The position numbers and the translations under genes are program-made. DNA of 64,000 nt from Streptomyces sp. Ru62 (GTDB lineage: Bacteria; Actinomycetota; Actinomycetes; Streptomycetales; Streptomycetaceae): assembly GCF_002920615.1 (NCBI RefSeq), contig NZ_PQSU01000003.1, forward strand, positions 330,771-394,770, read 5' to 3'. A model generated the notes under the pieces. The model saw only the letters and a program-made list of their open reading frames with translations, was not told the origin of the DNA and searched no databases. Below, piece by piece: positions 1 to 9,258 of the stretch (position 1 is its first letter; each line of letters begins with the position of its first letter).

Positions 1-45
1 GAGAAGGCCGACGGCGACACGCGGACGGCGGTGGGCCGCCCCTGA
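1..45 (+). CDS. 3' end of a truncated CDS
   Basis: Reading from base 1 in frame 1 gives 14 codons ending in TGA at 43-45 (residues EKADGDTRTAVGRP). G/C-rich third positions fit a real gene tail running in from outside the window. There is too little to name a family. It is followed by a relatively AT-rich gap before the GH30 gene. Confidence 0.4.
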   Translation, partial: EKADGDTRTAVGRP

Positions 46-75
46 ACAAAGCGACCCCCGGGCTTACTTCAAACC

Positions 76-104
76 TTGACTTAACATCACGGAATTGCTT
101 GGAT
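76..104 (+). promoter_or_regulatory. Candidate promoter of the GH30 gene
   Basis: TTGACT (76-81) and TTGGAT (99-104) are separated by 17 bp inside the only AT-rich patch upstream of the GH30 gene. The -35 is close to consensus and the -10 is weak, so this is only a candidate. Confidence 0.25.
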
Positions 105-175
105 CCGGAGCGGTCGCGCGCCGCCGGCACCGTACGGCGCCGGCCCCCGACACCCCCGGAGCCCAGGGAGCAGGC

Positions 176-1747
176 GTGAGACGTCATCTCACCGCACTAG
201 CGGCCGTCGCGACCATGACCGTGTCCGCGCTGGTCGGCGCGGGCCCGGCCGCGCACGCCGACCGAGCCGCGGGCGGGCCGCCCGGACACGGCCGGACCGT
301 GACCGGCACCTACTCCACCGGCGCCGCGCGGGCATGGCTGCCGCTGCCGGCGGTCAGGACGGACACCGATCCCGGCGGCCCGGTCACCGCCGCCGTCGTC
401 GCGGACCCGAACGCCGTCCGGCAGCGGTACGCGGGCGTGGGCTTCTCCCTGGACGAGACGAGCGTGTCCAACCTGTGGAAGCTCACCCCCGCCAAGCGGG
501 AGGAGGCCGTCCGGCTGCTCGTCGACCCCGTGCACGGCGCGGGCCTGGACCGGTTCCGGCTCACGATCGGCAGCCCCGACCTCATCGAGCACCTGCCGTT
601 CTGGTCGGAGGACGACCTGCCCCCCGGCGTCACCGACGACTTCGGGCTGAAGCACTTCTCCATCCGGCGGGACATCGACCTGCACATCATCGACACGGTC
701 AAGCTCATCCAGCGCTACAACCCGCACGCCACCTTCTTCGCGTCGGCATGGAGCGCACCGGCGTGGATGAAGACGAACAACCGGTTCACCGGGCAGGTCG
801 CGCTCAAGCCCGGGAGCAGCACGGAGTACTACCAGGTCGGCAAGTTGCGGGACGACTGCATCGACGTCTTCGCCCGGTACTACGTCAAGTTCGTCCAGGC
901 GTACGCCCGGCACGGCATCCGGGTCGACGCCCTGACCCTGCTGAACGAACCGGGCATGGACGTCGTCTACCCGGCCATGGACATCAGCGTCGCCCAGCAG
1001 CAGAAGCTGGCCCTGGCGATCAAACGGGAGTTCCGGGCCGCGCACCTGAACACCCAGCTCTACGTGCACGACTTCAACTTCTGGGACTGGCGCGACCCGG
1101 GCAGCACGGCCACCAAGAACTACCACCGCATCTTCGACGACGCCCCCGACGGCTCGGTGACCGGCGAGCAGGTCCGCGAGGCGGCCGACGCCATCGCCTT
1201 CCACCCCTACTGGGGGGACCCGCGCGTCATGCGCGACGCCTACGAACAGACGGGCAAGCCGGTCCAGCTCACGGAGACCAGCGACCTGTCGCCCTCGACC
1301 ATCCTCGACGACTTCCGCCTCGACGCCGGTTCCTACATCCTGTGGGCCCAGACCACCGACCAGGACGGCGGGACCCTGCACTGGACACCGGCCCGGGACA
1401 ACGACGTCGACTGGGACCAGGTCGCGGCCACCACCAAGTGGCGGGACCGGCTGGTGACGGTGAACACGGCCACGCGCGACTTCACCGTCCGCGACGAGCT
1501 CTACCCGATCGGGCAGTTCGCCAAGTACCTCTCACCCGGCGACGTACGCCTCGGATCCAGTGCCGCCGAGCACGGCATCGGCAACGTCGTCTACCGCACG
1601 AAGGACGGCACCTTCGTCGCCGTCCTCGGCAACAGCACCCACACCGACGGCAAGGTCCGGATCACCGTCGCCGGCCAGTCGTTCGTGGTGACGGTCCCGG
1701 CGGACTCCTTCGCCACCTACCGCTGGAGGAGCGGCCCCGGCCACTGA
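176..1747 (+). CDS. Secreted GH30 family glycoside hydrolase
   Basis: A secreted retaining glycosidase of the GH30 clan A type (glucosylceramidase / endo-beta-1,6-glucanase or xylanase relatives), predicted to act outside the cell on beta-linked glycans. The GTG at 176 is chosen because GGGAG lies just upstream and it places a signal peptide (two Arg, then an Ala/Val-rich core ending AHA) at the N-terminus; the longer ORF from 95 would bury the signal. The (beta/alpha)8 region contains the acid/base Glu in LLNEP (about E258) and the nucleophile Glu in QLTE (about E367). A GH30-type beta-domain follows. At 523 aa it has normal family length. It ends 2 bp from the convergent acetyltransferase gene. 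Substrate cannot be read from the sequence. Confidence 0.85.
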   Translation: MRRHLTALAAVATMTVSALVGAGPAAHADRAAGGPPGHGRTVTGTYSTGAARAWLPLPAVRTDTDPGGPVTAAVVADPNAVRQRYAGVGFSLDETSVSNLWKLTPAKREEAVRLLVDPVHGAGLDRFRLTIGSPDLIEHLPFWSEDDLPPGVTDDFGLKHFSIRRDIDLHIIDTVKLIQRYNPHATFFASAWSAPAWMKTNNRFTGQVALKPGSSTEYYQVGKLRDDCIDVFARYYVKFVQAYARHGIRVDALTLLNEPGMDVVYPAMDISVAQQQKLALAIKREFRAAHLNTQLYVHDFNFWDWRDPGSTATKNYHRIFDDAPDGSVTGEQVREAADAIAFHPYWGDPRVMRDAYEQTGKPVQLTETSDLSPSTILDDFRLDAGSYILWAQTTDQDGGTLHWTPARDNDVDWDQVAATTKWRDRLVTVNTATRDFTVRDELYPIGQFAKYLSPGDVRLGSSAAEHGIGNVVYRTKDGTFVAVLGNSTHTDGKVRITVAGQSFVVTVPADSFATYRWRSGPGH

Positions 1748-1749
1748 CG

Positions 1750-2394
1750 TCAGTGACCGCCCGGGGCCGCGGCCTCCAGGTCGGCGACACTGCCCGACAT
1801 GATGGTCCGCACGTGCTCGGTGATGTGCTCCAGGGGCCAGTCCCACCAGGCCACCGCCAGCAGCCGGGCGACGTCCCGAGGGGTGTGGCGGGTGCGGATG
1901 AGGCGGGCCGGGTTGCCGCCGACGATGCCGTAGTCGGGCACGTCGCCGGTGACCACGGCCCGGGTGCCGATGATCGCGCCGTGCCCGATGCGCACCCCGG
2001 GCATGACCGTCGCGCCGTGGCCGAACCACACGTCGTTGCCGACGACGGTGTCCCCGCGGTTCGGCAGACCGGTGAGCAGGTCGAAGTGGCCGGCCCACGA
2101 GCCGCCCATGGTGGGGAAGGGGAAGGTCGAGGGGCCGTCCATGCGGTGGTTGGCGCCGTTCATGATGAACCGCACGCCCGTGCCCAGCGCGCAGAACTTG
2201 CCGATGACCAGCTTCTCCGGCCCGTAGTGGTAGAGCACGTTGCGCGTCTCGAACGCTGTCGCGTCGTCCGGATCGTCGTAGTAGGAGAACTCCCCGACCT
2301 CGATCAGCGGGGACTTCACCAGCGGCTTGAGCAGCACCACCCGCGGCTGCTCGGGCATCGGGTGCAGGACCGTCGGGTCGGGGGGCACGGGCAC
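1750..2394 (-). CDS. Vat/CatB-related xenobiotic O-acetyltransferase
   Basis: A 214-aa left-handed beta-helix acetyltransferase of the virginiamycin A (Vat) / xenobiotic acetyltransferase family, using acetyl-CoA to modify a hydroxyl group. Visible family marks are GANHRM with the catalytic His, hexapeptide repeats around VVGNDVWFGHGATVMPGVRIG, and a C-terminal WWDWP motif. GTG at 2392-2394 is preferred, with GGGAG about 10 nt upstream; an internal ATG at 2356-2358 would give 202 aa, and the longer ORF to 2745 is antisense to the next gene. Members include streptogramin-inactivating enzymes, but many Streptomyces homologues have no known resistance role, so the substrate is open. Confidence 0.85.
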   Translation of the reverse strand: MPVPPDPTVLHPMPEQPRVVLLKPLVKSPLIEVGEFSYYDDPDDATAFETRNVLYHYGPEKLVIGKFCALGTGVRFIMNGANHRMDGPSTFPFPTMGGSWAGHFDLLTGLPNRGDTVVGNDVWFGHGATVMPGVRIGHGAIIGTRAVVTGDVPDYGIVGGNPARLIRTRHTPRDVARLLAVAWWDWPLEHITEHVRTIMSGSVADLEAAAPGGH

Positions 2395-2540
2395 GGCGAA
2401 GGGTCTCCCAGCGGTCGGCGTGATACGGACCGCTCCATGATCGCGGTACCGGGTCGCCCCGCGCACCGATTTACTGGGGGGCGATGGCGGTCTTGCGCCA
2501 TGCCTTCGGGGTCGCCGCGAGCAGGGGAGTGTCGGGACAC

Positions 2541-3581
2541 ATGGATGGGACGCCGGACAGCCCGTGGCCGGGGACCGGGCTGGACCCGCTGGCCGGGCGG
2601 GTGTTGGAGTACCTGGTGAGCGTGCCGTCGGCGGACACCGTCCAGGTGGCGGCGGCGGTGGGCGTGCCCGGACCGGCGGCGCGGGACGCCCTGCGGCAGC
2701 TTGAGGAGGCCGCGCTGGCGCTGCGCGTGGACGGTGTGACGGCACGGTGGGCGGCAGGTCCCCCGCGCGCGTCGCTCGGCGCGCTGCTGGCCCGGCGCCG
2801 GGCCGAACTGGCGCGCGCCGAGGCCCTGGTGGAGCGCCTGCACGAGACGTACGAGGAGGTGTCCGCGCCGCGCGCCGCGCACCTGGTGGAGGCGCTGGAG
2901 CACGAGGAGGAGGTGGCGGCCCGCTACGGCCAGCTGCTGAAGGGGACGTCGGCCGAGGTGCTGCACCTGGCCAAGCCGCCGTACGTGACCGGACGGCACA
3001 CCTCCGCCCGGGAGGTGGGCGTGGCGGACGGGGTGCGGATGCGGTCGGTGTACGAGACGGACGGTTTCACCGACGCGGTGTCGCTGGAGACGGCGCTGCG
3101 CGGGACGGCGGAGGGCGGGCAGCTACGGCTCGCCTCCCGGCTCCCGGTGAAGCTCGTGGTGTTCGACCGGGCGGCCGCGCTGCTGCCGGTGCGCGGGGAC
3201 CGGCCGACGGCGGGCTCCCTGGTGGTGCACTCGCCGGCGCTGGTGGAGGCGCTGGTGGCGCTGTTCGAGAGCGTGTGGGAGCGGGCCGAGCCGGTGTCCC
3301 TGGCGACCCGGCGCGACGGTCCGCCGCCGTCCGCGCCCCGGCCCGAGGACCCCGCGCCGGACAGCGACGCGCAGGCGGTACGGCCGGACCGGCGGACCCG
3401 CGAGATCCTGCATCTGATGGCCACCGGGATGAAGGACGACACGATCGCCCGCGTGCTGAAGGTGAGCCGGCGCACGGTGCAGAAGCACGTCAGCGAGGCC
3501 GGGACCCTGCTGGGCGCCCGCACCCGGTTCCAGATCGCGCTGCTGGCGGCGGAGCGGGGGTGGCTGGAGGAGCAGCCCTGA
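2541..3581 (+). CDS. LuxR-type transcriptional regulator with TrmB-like N-terminus
   Basis: A 346-aa cytoplasmic DNA-binding regulator. The C-terminal 60 residues form a LuxR/GerE helix-turn-helix (TREILHLMATGMKDDTIARVL, then SRRTVQKHVS). The N-terminus carries a winged-helix-like segment (residues ~15-70) and a helical stretch with a PLD-like middle region, as in the many Streptomyces TrmB-like/LuxR proteins. ATG 2541 has GGGGAG about 11 nt upstream; the ORF upstream of it is shared with the divergent acetyltransferase promoter region. Divergent orientation to that gene (about 145 bp between starts) makes mutual regulation possible. Target unknown. Confidence 0.8.
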   Translation: MDGTPDSPWPGTGLDPLAGRVLEYLVSVPSADTVQVAAAVGVPGPAARDALRQLEEAALALRVDGVTARWAAGPPRASLGALLARRRAELARAEALVERLHETYEEVSAPRAAHLVEALEHEEEVAARYGQLLKGTSAEVLHLAKPPYVTGRHTSAREVGVADGVRMRSVYETDGFTDAVSLETALRGTAEGGQLRLASRLPVKLVVFDRAAALLPVRGDRPTAGSLVVHSPALVEALVALFESVWERAEPVSLATRRDGPPPSAPRPEDPAPDSDAQAVRPDRRTREILHLMATGMKDDTIARVLKVSRRTVQKHVSEAGTLLGARTRFQIALLAAERGWLEEQP

Positions 3582-3623
3582 CCGTCTCGGCGGCCCGGGC
3601 TCCGGCGCCGCCCGCGGGTCCGG

Positions 3624-3670
3624 GCGGTGCCGGTGGCGTGCCCCCCGACGGGACGCGCCACCGGCACCGC
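3624..3670. terminator. Bidirectional terminator between convergent genes
   Basis: A perfect 15-bp inverted repeat (arms 3624-3638 GCGGTGCCGGTGGCG and 3656-3670) lies between the stop of the LuxR gene and the stop of the convergent S53 peptidase gene. Very stable GC hairpins without a U tract are typical terminators in Streptomyces. Confidence 0.7.
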
Positions 3671-3689
3671 GTGGGTCAGCCGTGGCAGG

Positions 3690-6248
3690 TCACGGCCGCG
3701 CCCTGAGCGCGAAATCCCTCCCGGTGACGCGGTCGTCGTGCACCACGGCGCGTCGGGTCAGCGGCGCGTACCCGTCCGCCGTCGCGCGCAGCCGGTGCAC
3801 CCCGGGTCCCGTGAACAGCGTGTACAGGCCGTCGCCCACGGCCGGGTCCTCGGGTGTGGCCACCGTGGTCGCGACGGCGTCCGGTGCCGAGGCGTCCGTG
3901 ACCGTCGCGCCGACGACGCCGTGGCCGGTGCGGGCGTCCTTGACGGTGCCGACGGTCAGCCCGCCCGGCACCGGCCGAAGCGTCCGGCCCTCCACTGTCA
4001 CGTCGTCGACCTCCCAGAAGTAGGCCCAGTTCGCGACGAAGTGGAAGCGCAGCCGCACGGACGGCTGCCCCGCGTACTCCCGCAGCGGCACGCGCACGGT
4101 GACGTGGTCGGCCTGGCCGCCCGTCTTGGGGCCGCCCCACACGCTCTGCCAGGTGGCGCCGTTGTCGGTGCTGGCCTCCACGGTCATGTGCTGCTGGCTG
4201 AGGTTGGTGATGTAGCCGGTCCTGAACGTGAGGGAGGCCGACTGCGCGTCCGACAGGTCGTAGGCGGGACTGACCAGCGAGGTGTCCTGGTGCGGTCCGA
4301 ACGGTCCGCTGTCGCTCTCGATGACGGCGAAGGCACCGCTGCCGCCGGTGGTGTTGCCCCGCTCGTTGGGGTCGTCGAACCGCCAGCCGTTGTCGCTGCC
4401 CGCGTCGGACACCGTCCAGCCCTGCGGTGCGGCCGTGGTGGAGTCGAAGCCCTCGGCGTGCTCGGCGCGGTGGAGGTCGTAGCCGACGGCGGTGGCCGCG
4501 TCGGGGTCGGCGGTCAGTGCGGCGTTCACCGTCACGGGACCGCCGCCCACCTTCACCTCACGGGTGAGCGCCTCGTAGCCGGGGAGGGCGGCGGTGATGC
4601 CGAGACTGTAACCGGCGTTCTTCGGCAGGGAGATGTCGTAGTCACCGGTCACCGGGTCGGTCCAGACCGGCGCCTCGGGGGAACCCTCGACGGCGATCCT
4701 GGCGTACAGCGGCCAGCCGTGCCCGGAGCCGTCCCGGACGGTCCCGCGCACATGGGTGCGGGGCAGGGCCTTCAGGCCGAAGTCACGGGTCACGGTCGTA
4801 CCGTCCGCGATGTCCACGGTGACCGGGGCGGGGGACGCGTAGCCGAACGCCGTGACGGTGAGACCGCCGACCTCACCCGCGGGCAGGTTCAGCGTGTACG
4901 TGCCGTCCGCGCGCGTCGTGGCCACGTCGAGCCCGGAGCCGACGGTGGCGCCGGCGACGGGCCTGCCGGTCTTCGCGTCCGTCACCGTGCCGGTGAGGGT
5001 GCCGCTCGGACCGCTGCGGAAGGCGGCCAGACCGGAAGGGGTGCCGAGGCCCGTGGGGCCGTCGTAACCGGTGCCCGCGGTGCACAGGTAGGCGGTGGCG
5101 CAGGTGCCGTTGGACCCGGAGGTGATGTCGTTCAGCCCCGGGCCGTCCGTCGCGTACGGGTAGGCGTTGGGATAGGTGCCCGGGCGGGGCGGGCCGGCCA
5201 GCGCGTAAGTGGCCGCGATCACCGGGGTGGCCGCGCTGGTGCCGCCGTAGCGCTGCCAGCCGGTGCCCAGCGAACCGAACGTCGAGTACACGGCAACGTT
5301 GTCAGCGACCGCGGACACATCGGCGACGCTCCGTCCCGAGCAGCCGGTGTCCTTCTGGAACTCCGGTTTGGCCTGGTACGACGCGCAGCCCGAGCCGGGG
5401 CCGTAGAAGCCCCGCTTCCACACGGTCTCGTCCCAGCCGCGCGGGCTGTCCGGGTCGGCGGTCAGGTTCGTGCCGCCGACCGCCGTCACGGTGGACAGGG
5501 TGGCCGGGAACGAGACGCCGTAGCCGTTGTCCCCGCTCGCCGCGACGATTGCGACGCCGGGGTGGTCGTAGGAGGACCCGTACGTCGCCTGGTCCGAGGC
5601 GAAGTCGCCCGTGCGGCCGTAGGAGTTGGAGACGTACTTGGCGCCCAGCTCGACGGCCTTGTCGACGCCGGCCGCGAGCCGGTCCAGACCGTCGTTGTCC
5701 GTCTCCACGAGCAGGATGTTCGCCCGGGGGGCGACGGCGGAGACCATGTCGAGGTCGAGGGCGATCTCACCGGCCCACATGTCGTTCGTCGTGGGGTAGT
5801 CCGTGCCGCCGCGCTGGTCGACCTTCTTGAAACAGCCGTTGGCGGTGGTGCACGGCGGCAGCCCGTACTGGGCGCGGTAGACCGCCAGGTCCGCCTCGGC
5901 GTTGGGGTTGTCGTACGCGTCGACGATGGCGATGGTCTGTCCGGCGCCGCCGTCGGCCGGGAGGCTGTAGGCGCTCTGCAGGTCCTGGGGGCCGAGTCCC
6001 GGCGGTGTCTGTGCCGCGGCCAGCCGGCGCAGCGGGGGCTCGTCGGAGCGCATGGCGTAGCAGGACGCGTGCCCCTCGGCGGGTGTGCCGCACACGGGGG
6101 TCAGGTCGGTGCCGCCGGCCTGGTCGGCGGCGGACGCGGGCGGGGTGACGCCCAGGAGGACGAGGGCAAAGAGTCCGGCGGCCACCAGGCCGTGCCGGAC
6201 AGCGCGAAAGACGGTTATTCGCTCTCTGCGAAGCGAGGATGACGTCAC
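3690..6248 (-). CDS. Secreted S53 (sedolisin) family peptidase with accessory domains
   Basis: An 852-aa extracellular acid-type serine-carboxyl peptidase. A signal peptide (hydrophobic core ~20-36, cleavage near PASA/AD) leads into a catalytic domain at ~85-400 with the sedolisin residues E161 and D165 in GEIALDLDM, D240 in SGDNG and S338 in GGTSAATP. After it come two or three carboxypeptidase-regulatory-like beta modules (starts TLTGTVTDAKTG, THVRGTVRDGSG, TVGTVKDARTG) around a jelly-roll region. The long pro-kumamolisin domain usual in S53 enzymes is absent: only about 80 residues precede the catalytic domain. Start is GTG at 6246-6248 with AGG about 7 nt upstream. It is monocistronic. 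Confidence 0.88.
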   Translation of the reverse strand: MTSSSLRRERITVFRAVRHGLVAAGLFALVLLGVTPPASAADQAGGTDLTPVCGTPAEGHASCYAMRSDEPPLRRLAAAQTPPGLGPQDLQSAYSLPADGGAGQTIAIVDAYDNPNAEADLAVYRAQYGLPPCTTANGCFKKVDQRGGTDYPTTNDMWAGEIALDLDMVSAVAPRANILLVETDNDGLDRLAAGVDKAVELGAKYVSNSYGRTGDFASDQATYGSSYDHPGVAIVAASGDNGYGVSFPATLSTVTAVGGTNLTADPDSPRGWDETVWKRGFYGPGSGCASYQAKPEFQKDTGCSGRSVADVSAVADNVAVYSTFGSLGTGWQRYGGTSAATPVIAATYALAGPPRPGTYPNAYPYATDGPGLNDITSGSNGTCATAYLCTAGTGYDGPTGLGTPSGLAAFRSGPSGTLTGTVTDAKTGRPVAGATVGSGLDVATTRADGTYTLNLPAGEVGGLTVTAFGYASPAPVTVDIADGTTVTRDFGLKALPRTHVRGTVRDGSGHGWPLYARIAVEGSPEAPVWTDPVTGDYDISLPKNAGYSLGITAALPGYEALTREVKVGGGPVTVNAALTADPDAATAVGYDLHRAEHAEGFDSTTAAPQGWTVSDAGSDNGWRFDDPNERGNTTGGSGAFAVIESDSGPFGPHQDTSLVSPAYDLSDAQSASLTFRTGYITNLSQQHMTVEASTDNGATWQSVWGGPKTGGQADHVTVRVPLREYAGQPSVRLRFHFVANWAYFWEVDDVTVEGRTLRPVPGGLTVGTVKDARTGHGVVGATVTDASAPDAVATTVATPEDPAVGDGLYTLFTGPGVHRLRATADGYAPLTRRAVVHDDRVTGRDFALRARP

Positions 6249-6482
6249 TTCGTACCTATCGTGAACAGGCCCTCGGTCGAGGGCCGACTTCCGGCCAATT
6301 AGCGGGAACGAAATAACGACCTGTCAATACGTGCCGGGTCAACGGCGGATGAGCCCAGCTCACAGCCTGGTTCCCACTTGTGCAGGAGCACGAAATGCCC
6401 TCGCCCCGCCGCTTGTCGGGCCGCCGTTGAGGAGTTCAGAATGACGCCGGAATCGAAATGCGGGAACGGGTGGGAATTCAGG

Positions 6483-7391
6483 TCAGCCGGCCCGTCCGCG
6501 GTAGTCGCGGGGTGACACTCCCATGACCCGTTTGAAAGCGACGCTCAACGCGCTCTCGGATCCGTAGCCCACGGACCGGGCGATGGCGGCCATCGTCTCG
6601 GTGCCCTCCCGCAGCCGCCGGGACGCGAGCTCGATGCGCCATCGCGTCAGGTAGGCAAGCGGTCCCTCACCGACCGTGTCCTTGAAGCGTGCGGCGAGGG
6701 TCGACCGGGAGACCGCACCGACGCGCGCCAGATCAGCCACCGTCCAGGAACGCGCCGGGGCCTCGTGCATGGCGCGCAGCGCGGCGGCCACCGCGGGGTC
6801 GGCAAGACCGGCCAGCCAGCCGGACACCGCCCGGGGCTCGCGGGCGAGGTGGAAGCGCAGCACATGGATCAGCATGACGACGGCGAGGTGTTCCGCCATC
6901 AGCGTCGAGGCGGGCGGTCTGTGCAGCAACTCCCGGTCGATCGCGGCGAGCGCCCACTCCACGGCCTCCGCCTGGCCGGTTCCGGCAGGCACAAGGACGA
7001 CCGGCGGCAGAGTGTCGAGCAACAGCTCGTGCGCCCGCGTGCCGAAGGAGAAGCGACCGCCGATCAACAGCACCTCGTCGCCGTGACCGACTCGGGCGAC
7101 CCCGCCTTCGGCCCGGGCGAAGACCGGCCCCGCGCTGACCGGAGCGGCTTCCGGACCGCTGCTGAGGGTGAAGGCGCGCGGGCGCGTGAGGAGGTAGCAG
7201 TCACCGGTCGCCAGAGTGATCGCCTCGTCGACACCGTCGACTTCGAGCACGCAGCCACCGCGTCGTACGGCGTTGAACTTGACTCCGGTGGGCGGATCGA
7301 ACCGCACGGCCCACTGCCCGCCCGCCACCAGGCTCGTGGACAGGTGACCGCGGGTCTCCAGCAGACCCAGCACATCCTCCAGGGGATCCAC
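6483..7391 (-). CDS. AraC family regulator with cupin sensor
   Basis: A 302-aa regulator: N-terminal cupin-type sensor (residues ~1-180, AraC-binding-like) and C-terminal AraC double helix-turn-helix (WTVADLARVGAVSRSTLAARF ... IARSVGYGSESALSVAFKRVMGVSPRDYR). GTG at 7389-7391 is chosen because GAGGAG lies 9 nt upstream; the TTG at 7400 would sit on top of that site. It is divergent from an SDR gene 118 bp away with a clear inverted repeat between them, the classical arrangement in which the AraC protein controls the dehydrogenase. The inducer is unknown. Confidence 0.88.
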   Translation of the reverse strand: MDPLEDVLGLLETRGHLSTSLVAGGQWAVRFDPPTGVKFNAVRRGGCVLEVDGVDEAITLATGDCYLLTRPRAFTLSSGPEAAPVSAGPVFARAEGGVARVGHGDEVLLIGGRFSFGTRAHELLLDTLPPVVLVPAGTGQAEAVEWALAAIDRELLHRPPASTLMAEHLAVVMLIHVLRFHLAREPRAVSGWLAGLADPAVAAALRAMHEAPARSWTVADLARVGAVSRSTLAARFKDTVGEGPLAYLTRWRIELASRRLREGTETMAAIARSVGYGSESALSVAFKRVMGVSPRDYRGRAG

Positions 7392-7427
7392 GAGCAGCAA
7401 CTCCTCGGACGATGACTAAAACACTGC

Positions 7428-7450
7428 GGACGCTCGATGATAGAGCGTCC
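7428..7450. promoter_or_regulatory. Inverted repeat in the AraC/SDR divergent promoter
   Basis: Perfect 8-bp arms GGACGCTC (7428-7435) and GAGCGTCC (7443-7450) flank a 7-bp spacer midway between the divergent AraC and SDR genes. Position and symmetry suggest an operator for the AraC-type regulator; binding is inferred. Confidence 0.5.
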
Positions 7451-7509
7451 AGCGGGGCCGCCCTAAGGTCGGGAGGCGTGACAGCGATCCCGATCCGGAG
7501 AGGCACCCC

Positions 7510-8469
7510 GTGAACGCCGAGTCCCTTCTGACCACTCCCTTCGACTCCTCCGCCACCGCCGCGGAGGTGATCGACGGTGTGGATCTCACCGGCCGCCGCG
7601 CCGTGGTCACCGGTGGCGCCTCCGGCATCGGCACCGAGACCGTCCGCGCCCTGGCCACCGCCGGCGCGGAGGTCACGATCGCCACCCGTCGGCCGGCGGT
7701 CGCGGAGCCGCTCGTCCGCGAACTCTCCGCCGTTCCCGGTGCCGGCCCGGTGCGGGCCGTGGCACTCGACCTGTCGGAGGCGGCCTCGGTCGACTCCTTC
7801 GCGCGGACCTGGCGGGGGCCGCTCGACATCCTCGTCGCCAACGCCGGGATCATGGCCCTGCCCACGCGGACCGTCACCGCCCACGGCTGGGAGATGCAGC
7901 TCGCCACCAACTTCCTCGGGCACTTCGCCCTGGCCACCGCACTCCACGCCCGCCTGCGCGAAGCCGGCTCGGCCCGCATCGTGGTCGTCAGTTCCGGCGC
8001 TCACCGCGACGTGCCCTTCGACTTCGACGACCCCCACTTCGCGCGGCGCCCGTACGACCCGTGGACGGCCTACGGGCAGTCCAAGTCCGCCGAGGTCCTG
8101 TTCACGGTGGCCGCCCGCCGCTGGGCGGACGACGGGATCACGGCCAACGCGCTCAACCCGGGCTACATCCTCACCGCCCTCCAGCGTCATCTCGACGACG
8201 ACACCATGCGCGCGTTCGGGGTGATGGACGCCGAGGGAAACCTCACCCCGCTCCCGCACTACAAGACTCCCGCCCAGGGAGCCGCGACCTCCGTGCTGTT
8301 GGCCGCGTCACCGCTGCTGAAGGGTGTGACCGGCCGGTACTTCGAGGACAACCAGGAGGCCCGGGTCGTCCACGGTGACGAGGAAGGGCCCGGTGGCGTG
8401 GCCGCTCACGCCCTCGACCCGCGGGCGGCGGACCGGCTCTGGGCCTACGCGGCCGACGCCCTCCGCTGA
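7510..8469 (+). CDS. Short-chain dehydrogenase/reductase (SDR)
   Basis: A 319-aa classical-type SDR oxidoreductase using NAD(P). Rossmann motif TGGASGIG at residues 34-41, NAG at 111-113, catalytic Ser 161/162 and YxxxK at Y188/K192 (YGQSK). The slightly extended form resembles the retinol dehydrogenase/oxidoreductase group common in Streptomyces. GTG start at 7510 has GGAGAGG about 6 nt upstream. Divergent from the AraC regulator and followed by a strong hairpin, so it is likely a single-gene unit under that regulator. Substrate unknown. Confidence 0.9.
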   Translation: MNAESLLTTPFDSSATAAEVIDGVDLTGRRAVVTGGASGIGTETVRALATAGAEVTIATRRPAVAEPLVRELSAVPGAGPVRAVALDLSEAASVDSFARTWRGPLDILVANAGIMALPTRTVTAHGWEMQLATNFLGHFALATALHARLREAGSARIVVVSSGAHRDVPFDFDDPHFARRPYDPWTAYGQSKSAEVLFTVAARRWADDGITANALNPGYILTALQRHLDDDTMRAFGVMDAEGNLTPLPHYKTPAQGAATSVLLAASPLLKGVTGRYFEDNQEARVVHGDEEGPGGVAAHALDPRAADRLWAYAADALR

Positions 8470-8478
8470 GGACCCTGC

Positions 8479-8508
8479 CCCGTGCCACGTCCTCTGTCGT
8501 GGCACGGG
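8479..8508 (+). terminator. Terminator after the SDR gene
   Basis: A perfect inverted repeat with arms CCCGTGCCAC (8479-8488) and GTGGCACGGG (8499-8508) starts 10 bp after the SDR stop codon and can also serve the convergent minus-strand gene ending at 8532. Confidence 0.7.
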
Positions 8509-8531
8509 ACACCAGAGCGGGGCTGTGGGCT

Positions 8532-8777
8532 TCAGCCGAGGTGGGTCACCTGTAGCACGGTGATCGTTCTGAGTGCCTCCCCGATGAGGAGGAGGGCGAA
8601 CGACTGCCGGGTCACGAGCGCGCGGACGACACCGTCATCCTCGCCGTACGGCTCGGTGGCGCCGATCGGATCGTGGCAGGCGTCGGCGAGGGCGAGGGTG
8701 AGTTCTTCGCTCGCCGCCGTCGGCATCGCCTCGTGGACGGCTTCTGCCGCCTGGTCGTACTTGAGCCGATAGGTCAC
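8532..8777 (-). CDS. Possible RelE/ParE-like toxin
   Basis: An 81-aa protein starting at GTG 8775-8777 (GAGAGG 4 nt upstream). Its layout recalls RelE/ParE fold toxins: an N-terminal YRLKYDQAAEAVHEAMP strand-helix, a central ADACHDPIGATEPYG segment resembling the DPxxxx loop after the helices, and C-terminal beta-strands (RALVTRQSFALLLI, RTITVLQVTHL). It sits downstream of a small protein gene in antitoxin-toxin order with about 117 bp between them. Similarity is judged by pattern only, and catalytic residues vary in this family, so toxin activity is not shown. Confidence 0.5.
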   Translation of the reverse strand: MTYRLKYDQAAEAVHEAMPTAASEELTLALADACHDPIGATEPYGEDDGVVRALVTRQSFALLLIGEALRTITVLQVTHLG

Positions 8778-8894
8778 ATGGCCTCTCAGGGTTCGAGCAC
8801 CAGATCGTGGTCGCACAAACCACTGGACGGCGACGGTGATTCTGCCCGGCCCAGCGTAGCGAGCCCGGGACGGGGCGTGGCACCGGACGGCGGA

Positions 8895-9179
8895 TCAGGC
8901 GGCGCCGCGCGCACGGATGCGCTCGGCTTCGGCGAGGACCCGGTCGGTCGCGTCGACCCACTCGCGGGCCGGCTCCTCACCGCGGGCTTCGGCCGCGGCG
9001 ATCTCACGTCCCCGCTGAACCGCGGCGACGGTGTCCTTGGCGATGCGCTCCCAGCGGGCGAAGACCCGCAGCAGCTCATGGGCGGGCGCCCGGTTGATCT
9101 CACCGAGGAAACGCTGGGCGAGAGCAGGGTTGCCGAGGGCGTGACGGATGGACTCGATCGTCCACGGCTGCTCGCTCAT
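8895..9179 (-). CDS. Small conserved helical protein, possible antitoxin partner
   Basis: A 94-aa, almost entirely helical, soluble protein from ATG 9177-9179 with GGAGG 5 nt upstream. Highly charged and rich in Ala/Glu/Arg (HALGNPALAQRFLGEINRAPAHELLRVFARWERIAKDTVAA). No DNA-binding domain is obvious. Its position upstream of the RelE-like gene on the same strand makes it the natural candidate for an antitoxin or regulator, but it could be an unrelated hypothetical protein. The family is not recognised. Confidence 0.55.
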   Translation of the reverse strand: MSEQPWTIESIRHALGNPALAQRFLGEINRAPAHELLRVFARWERIAKDTVAAVQRGREIAAAEARGEEPAREWVDATDRVLAEAERIRARGAA

Positions 9180-9258
9180 CCCGGCCTCCGAAGGAGAAAA
9201 TGTCACCGCCGCTTTCAGAGTATCGGGTCGGCGGTATCAGCCTGATACCGCTGACGGA

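Noticed and set aside
197..1381. Long minus-strand ORF opposite the GH30 gene
   Set aside because: Antisense shadow of a high-GC gene; Val/Gly/Asp-rich composition with no domain pattern.
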